Shown here: in pieces, positions 6,063 through 7,328 of the stretch | Layout: every line of letters begins with the position of its first letter | How positions within the stretch are numbered: position 1 is the stretch's first letter | Assembly (NCBI GenBank): GCA_007131465.1 | Contig: SLQN01000216.1 | Location: forward strand, 1-7,328 | Source: Paracoccaceae bacterium | GTDB taxonomy: Bacteria > Pseudomonadota > Alphaproteobacteria > Rhodobacterales > Rhodobacteraceae | Reading direction: 5' to 3' | DNA length: 7,328 nt | Notes under the pieces: generated by a model | The model's input: the letters and a program-made list of their open reading frames with translations, nothing else | The model's database searches: none | What the model was told of the DNA's origin: nothing | Position numbers and translations under genes: made by a program

Positions 6063-6659
6063 TCAGCGCAACTCGGCGATTCCGCCCAGCAGAATATCCG
6101 TTGCCAGATCGGCATAATCCGCGCGGCTGACCGCGCCGCCATCCTTGAACCACATATAGACCCAGTTCATCATCCCAAAGAGCGACATGGTCACCGGCAT
6201 CAGGATCGGACGCGAGGCCTCCAGATCAGGGTTGATCTGACGGATGACCTGCGCAAAGCGGCGCACGATCCGCCGCTCGATCGCCAGAATCTCGTCGCGC
6301 TGGGGCTGCGGCAGGGCCTGGGTTGCGTTCAGTTGCACCTTGTGGGTGTCATCGGCATCCCGGTATTGCTCCAGAACGGCATGGACCAGCGCGCGCAGGC
6401 GCGCGCGTGGCGGCGCGTCCGGGTCATCAGCGGCCATGACGGCGGCTTCCAGCGCGACAAGGTTCGTGCGCAGGATGTCGAAGATCAGCGCATCTCGGCC
6501 CGGATAGTAGTGATAAAGCAGGGCCTTCGACACATCCGCCCGCGCGGCAATCTGCGACATGGAGGCCTTGTCCATCCCGGCTTCGGCAAGGACAGCCGCA
6601 GCGCTGCGCAGGATGCTGCGCTGCTTTTCCTCGAAATCATGAGCGCGCGCGCGGGCCAT
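6063..6659 (-). CDS. TetR/AcrR-family regulator, probably of phenylacetate catabolism
   Basis: The 198-residue product has the standard TetR build. An N-terminal DNA-binding domain has its helix-turn-helix at about 32-52 (ASMSQIAARADVSKALLYHYY), followed by the family's GRDALIFDIL. The helical C-terminal domain should bind a ligand and form the dimer. The start codon lies three bases after the paaK stop, so the two genes are almost certainly cotranscribed and translationally coupled. TetR-type repressors that respond to phenylacetyl-CoA (PaaR) are known in other bacteria, so a role in controlling paa genes is a fair inference. The ligand cannot be read from the sequence. An autoregulatory operator would lie upstream of paaK, outside the window. 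Confidence 0.93.
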   Translation of the reverse strand: MARARAHDFEEKQRSILRSAAAVLAEAGMDKASMSQIAARADVSKALLYHYYPGRDALIFDILRTNLVALEAAVMAADDPDAPPRARLRALVHAVLEQYRDADDTHKVQLNATQALPQPQRDEILAIERRIVRRFAQVIRQINPDLEASRPILMPVTMSLFGMMNWVYMWFKDGGAVSRADYADLATDILLGGIAELR

Positions 6660-6662
6660 TGC

Positions 6663-7328
6663 TCAGCCCGCCTTCGGGCGGTTGTCGATGACGCGTCGCG
6701 CCTTGCCTTCCGACCGCGGCGCGCCGCCGGGATCATGCACCACAACATGCGCGCTGACGCCCAGCGTGCTCTTGATGTGATGGGCAAGCGCGCGCGCGCT
6801 GTCTGTCCGGGCCTCGGCACTGGCCGCCGTGACGCTGGCTTCAGTATGGACAGTCATGTCGTCCATCCGCCCGGACCGGGTCAGTTCGATCTGGAAATGC
6901 GGCGCAAGGCCCGGGCATTTCAGGATCTGTTCCTCGACCTGGGTGGGAAAGATGTTCACCCCGCGCAGGATGATCATGTCGTCGCTGCGCCCGGTGATCT
7001 TCTCGATCCGGCGCATGGACCGCGCCGTGCCGGGCAAAAGCCGCGTCAGATCGCGGGTGCGGTAGCGGATGATCGGCAACCCTTCCTTGGTCAGCGTGGT
7101 GAAGACCAACTCGCCCATCTCGCCATCGGGCAGCACGCGGCCGGTTTCGGGGTCGATGATCTCGGGGTAGAAATGATCTTCCCACAGGTGCAACCCGTCC
7201 TTCGTCTCGACGCATTCATTGGCGACACCCGGCCCCATCACTTCGGACAGCCCGTAGATATCGACGGCATGCATGTCGAAGGCCTGTTCGATCTCCTGGC
7301 GCATGGCGTTGGTCCAGGGCTCGGCCCC
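6663..7328 (-). CDS. paaK: Phenylacetate-CoA ligase PaaK, C-terminal half (N-terminus beyond window edge)
   Basis: PaaK activates phenylacetate to phenylacetyl-CoA with ATP and CoA, the first step of the aerobic CoA-dependent phenylacetate pathway, in the cytoplasm. The visible 221 residues are about half of a roughly 430-440-residue enzyme; the frame is open through the right edge. Numbering from the edge, the signatures are GAEPWTNAMR (1-10), the adenylate-binding YGLSEVMGPGVA (25-36), YRTRDLTRLLPG (89-100), the hinge segment ITGRSDDMIILRGVNIFPTQ (111-130), and EGKARRVID (207-215), whose Lys209 is the expected catalytic lysine. The ATG at 7304 is internal, since the homologous sequence continues upstream of it. 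The TetR gene follows three bases after the stop. Other paa genes may lie to the right. Confidence 0.95.
   Translation of the reverse strand, partial: GAEPWTNAMRQEIEQAFDMHAVDIYGLSEVMGPGVANECVETKDGLHLWEDHFYPEIIDPETGRVLPDGEMGELVFTTLTKEGLPIIRYRTRDLTRLLPGTARSMRRIEKITGRSDDMIILRGVNIFPTQVEEQILKCPGLAPHFQIELTRSGRMDDMTVHTEASVTAASAEARTDSARALAHHIKSTLGVSAHVVVHDPGGAPRSEGKARRVIDNRPKAG

Noticed and set aside
6485..6820. A minus-strand frame overlapping the paaK end and the TetR start
   Set aside because: It is out of frame with both clear genes and its product is arginine-rich and featureless.

Overview
The window looks like chromosomal DNA of a high-GC alphaproteobacterium, most likely of the order Rhodobacterales. 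This rests on protein family resemblance (DnaE2, TrmB, a SlyD-like FKBP, S15, PaaK), on the GC-rich codon use, and on an exact alphaproteobacterial-type LexA box, GTTC-N7-GTTC, in front of dnaE2. No mobile element, CRISPR array, tRNA or rRNA was seen. The species cannot be told from the window.

Layout, left to right. Positions 1-2452 (minus) hold the first 817 codons of the error-prone DNA polymerase DnaE2 (ImuC); its C-terminus lies beyond the left edge. Its start is preceded by a LexA operator at 2480-2494. Positions 2604-3329 (minus) hold trmB, the tRNA m7G46 methyltransferase. A 192-bp divergent gap follows, then a SlyD/FkpB-like peptidyl-prolyl isomerase at 3522-3950 (plus). A GC-rich convergent gap with two competing hairpins (4011-4053) separates it from an RTX-type calcium-binding protein at 4085-5431 (minus). 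The leader of the RTX gene carries two perfect inverted repeats. rpsO (S15) is divergent from it at 5691-5960 (plus) and ends in a strong hairpin that probably serves both convergent neighbours. On the right, 7328-6663 (minus) is the C-terminal half of phenylacetate-CoA ligase PaaK. A TetR-family regulator, 6659-6063 (minus), starts three bases after the paaK stop.

The genes belong to unrelated processes: SOS mutagenesis, tRNA modification, protein folding, translation, and phenylacetate catabolism with its probable regulator. Only paaK-tetR looks like an operon. The least explained gene is the RTX protein. Before its nonapeptide RTX region it has a hydrophobic N-terminus, an acidic stretch, and three copies of a repeat with an exact 50-residue period built on a conserved LFDDLDER(I/T)HSSD core. 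That core matches no domain I know and is the best candidate here for something undescribed. A second point of interest is dnaE2 with its own LexA box and no imuA or imuB next to its 5' end.
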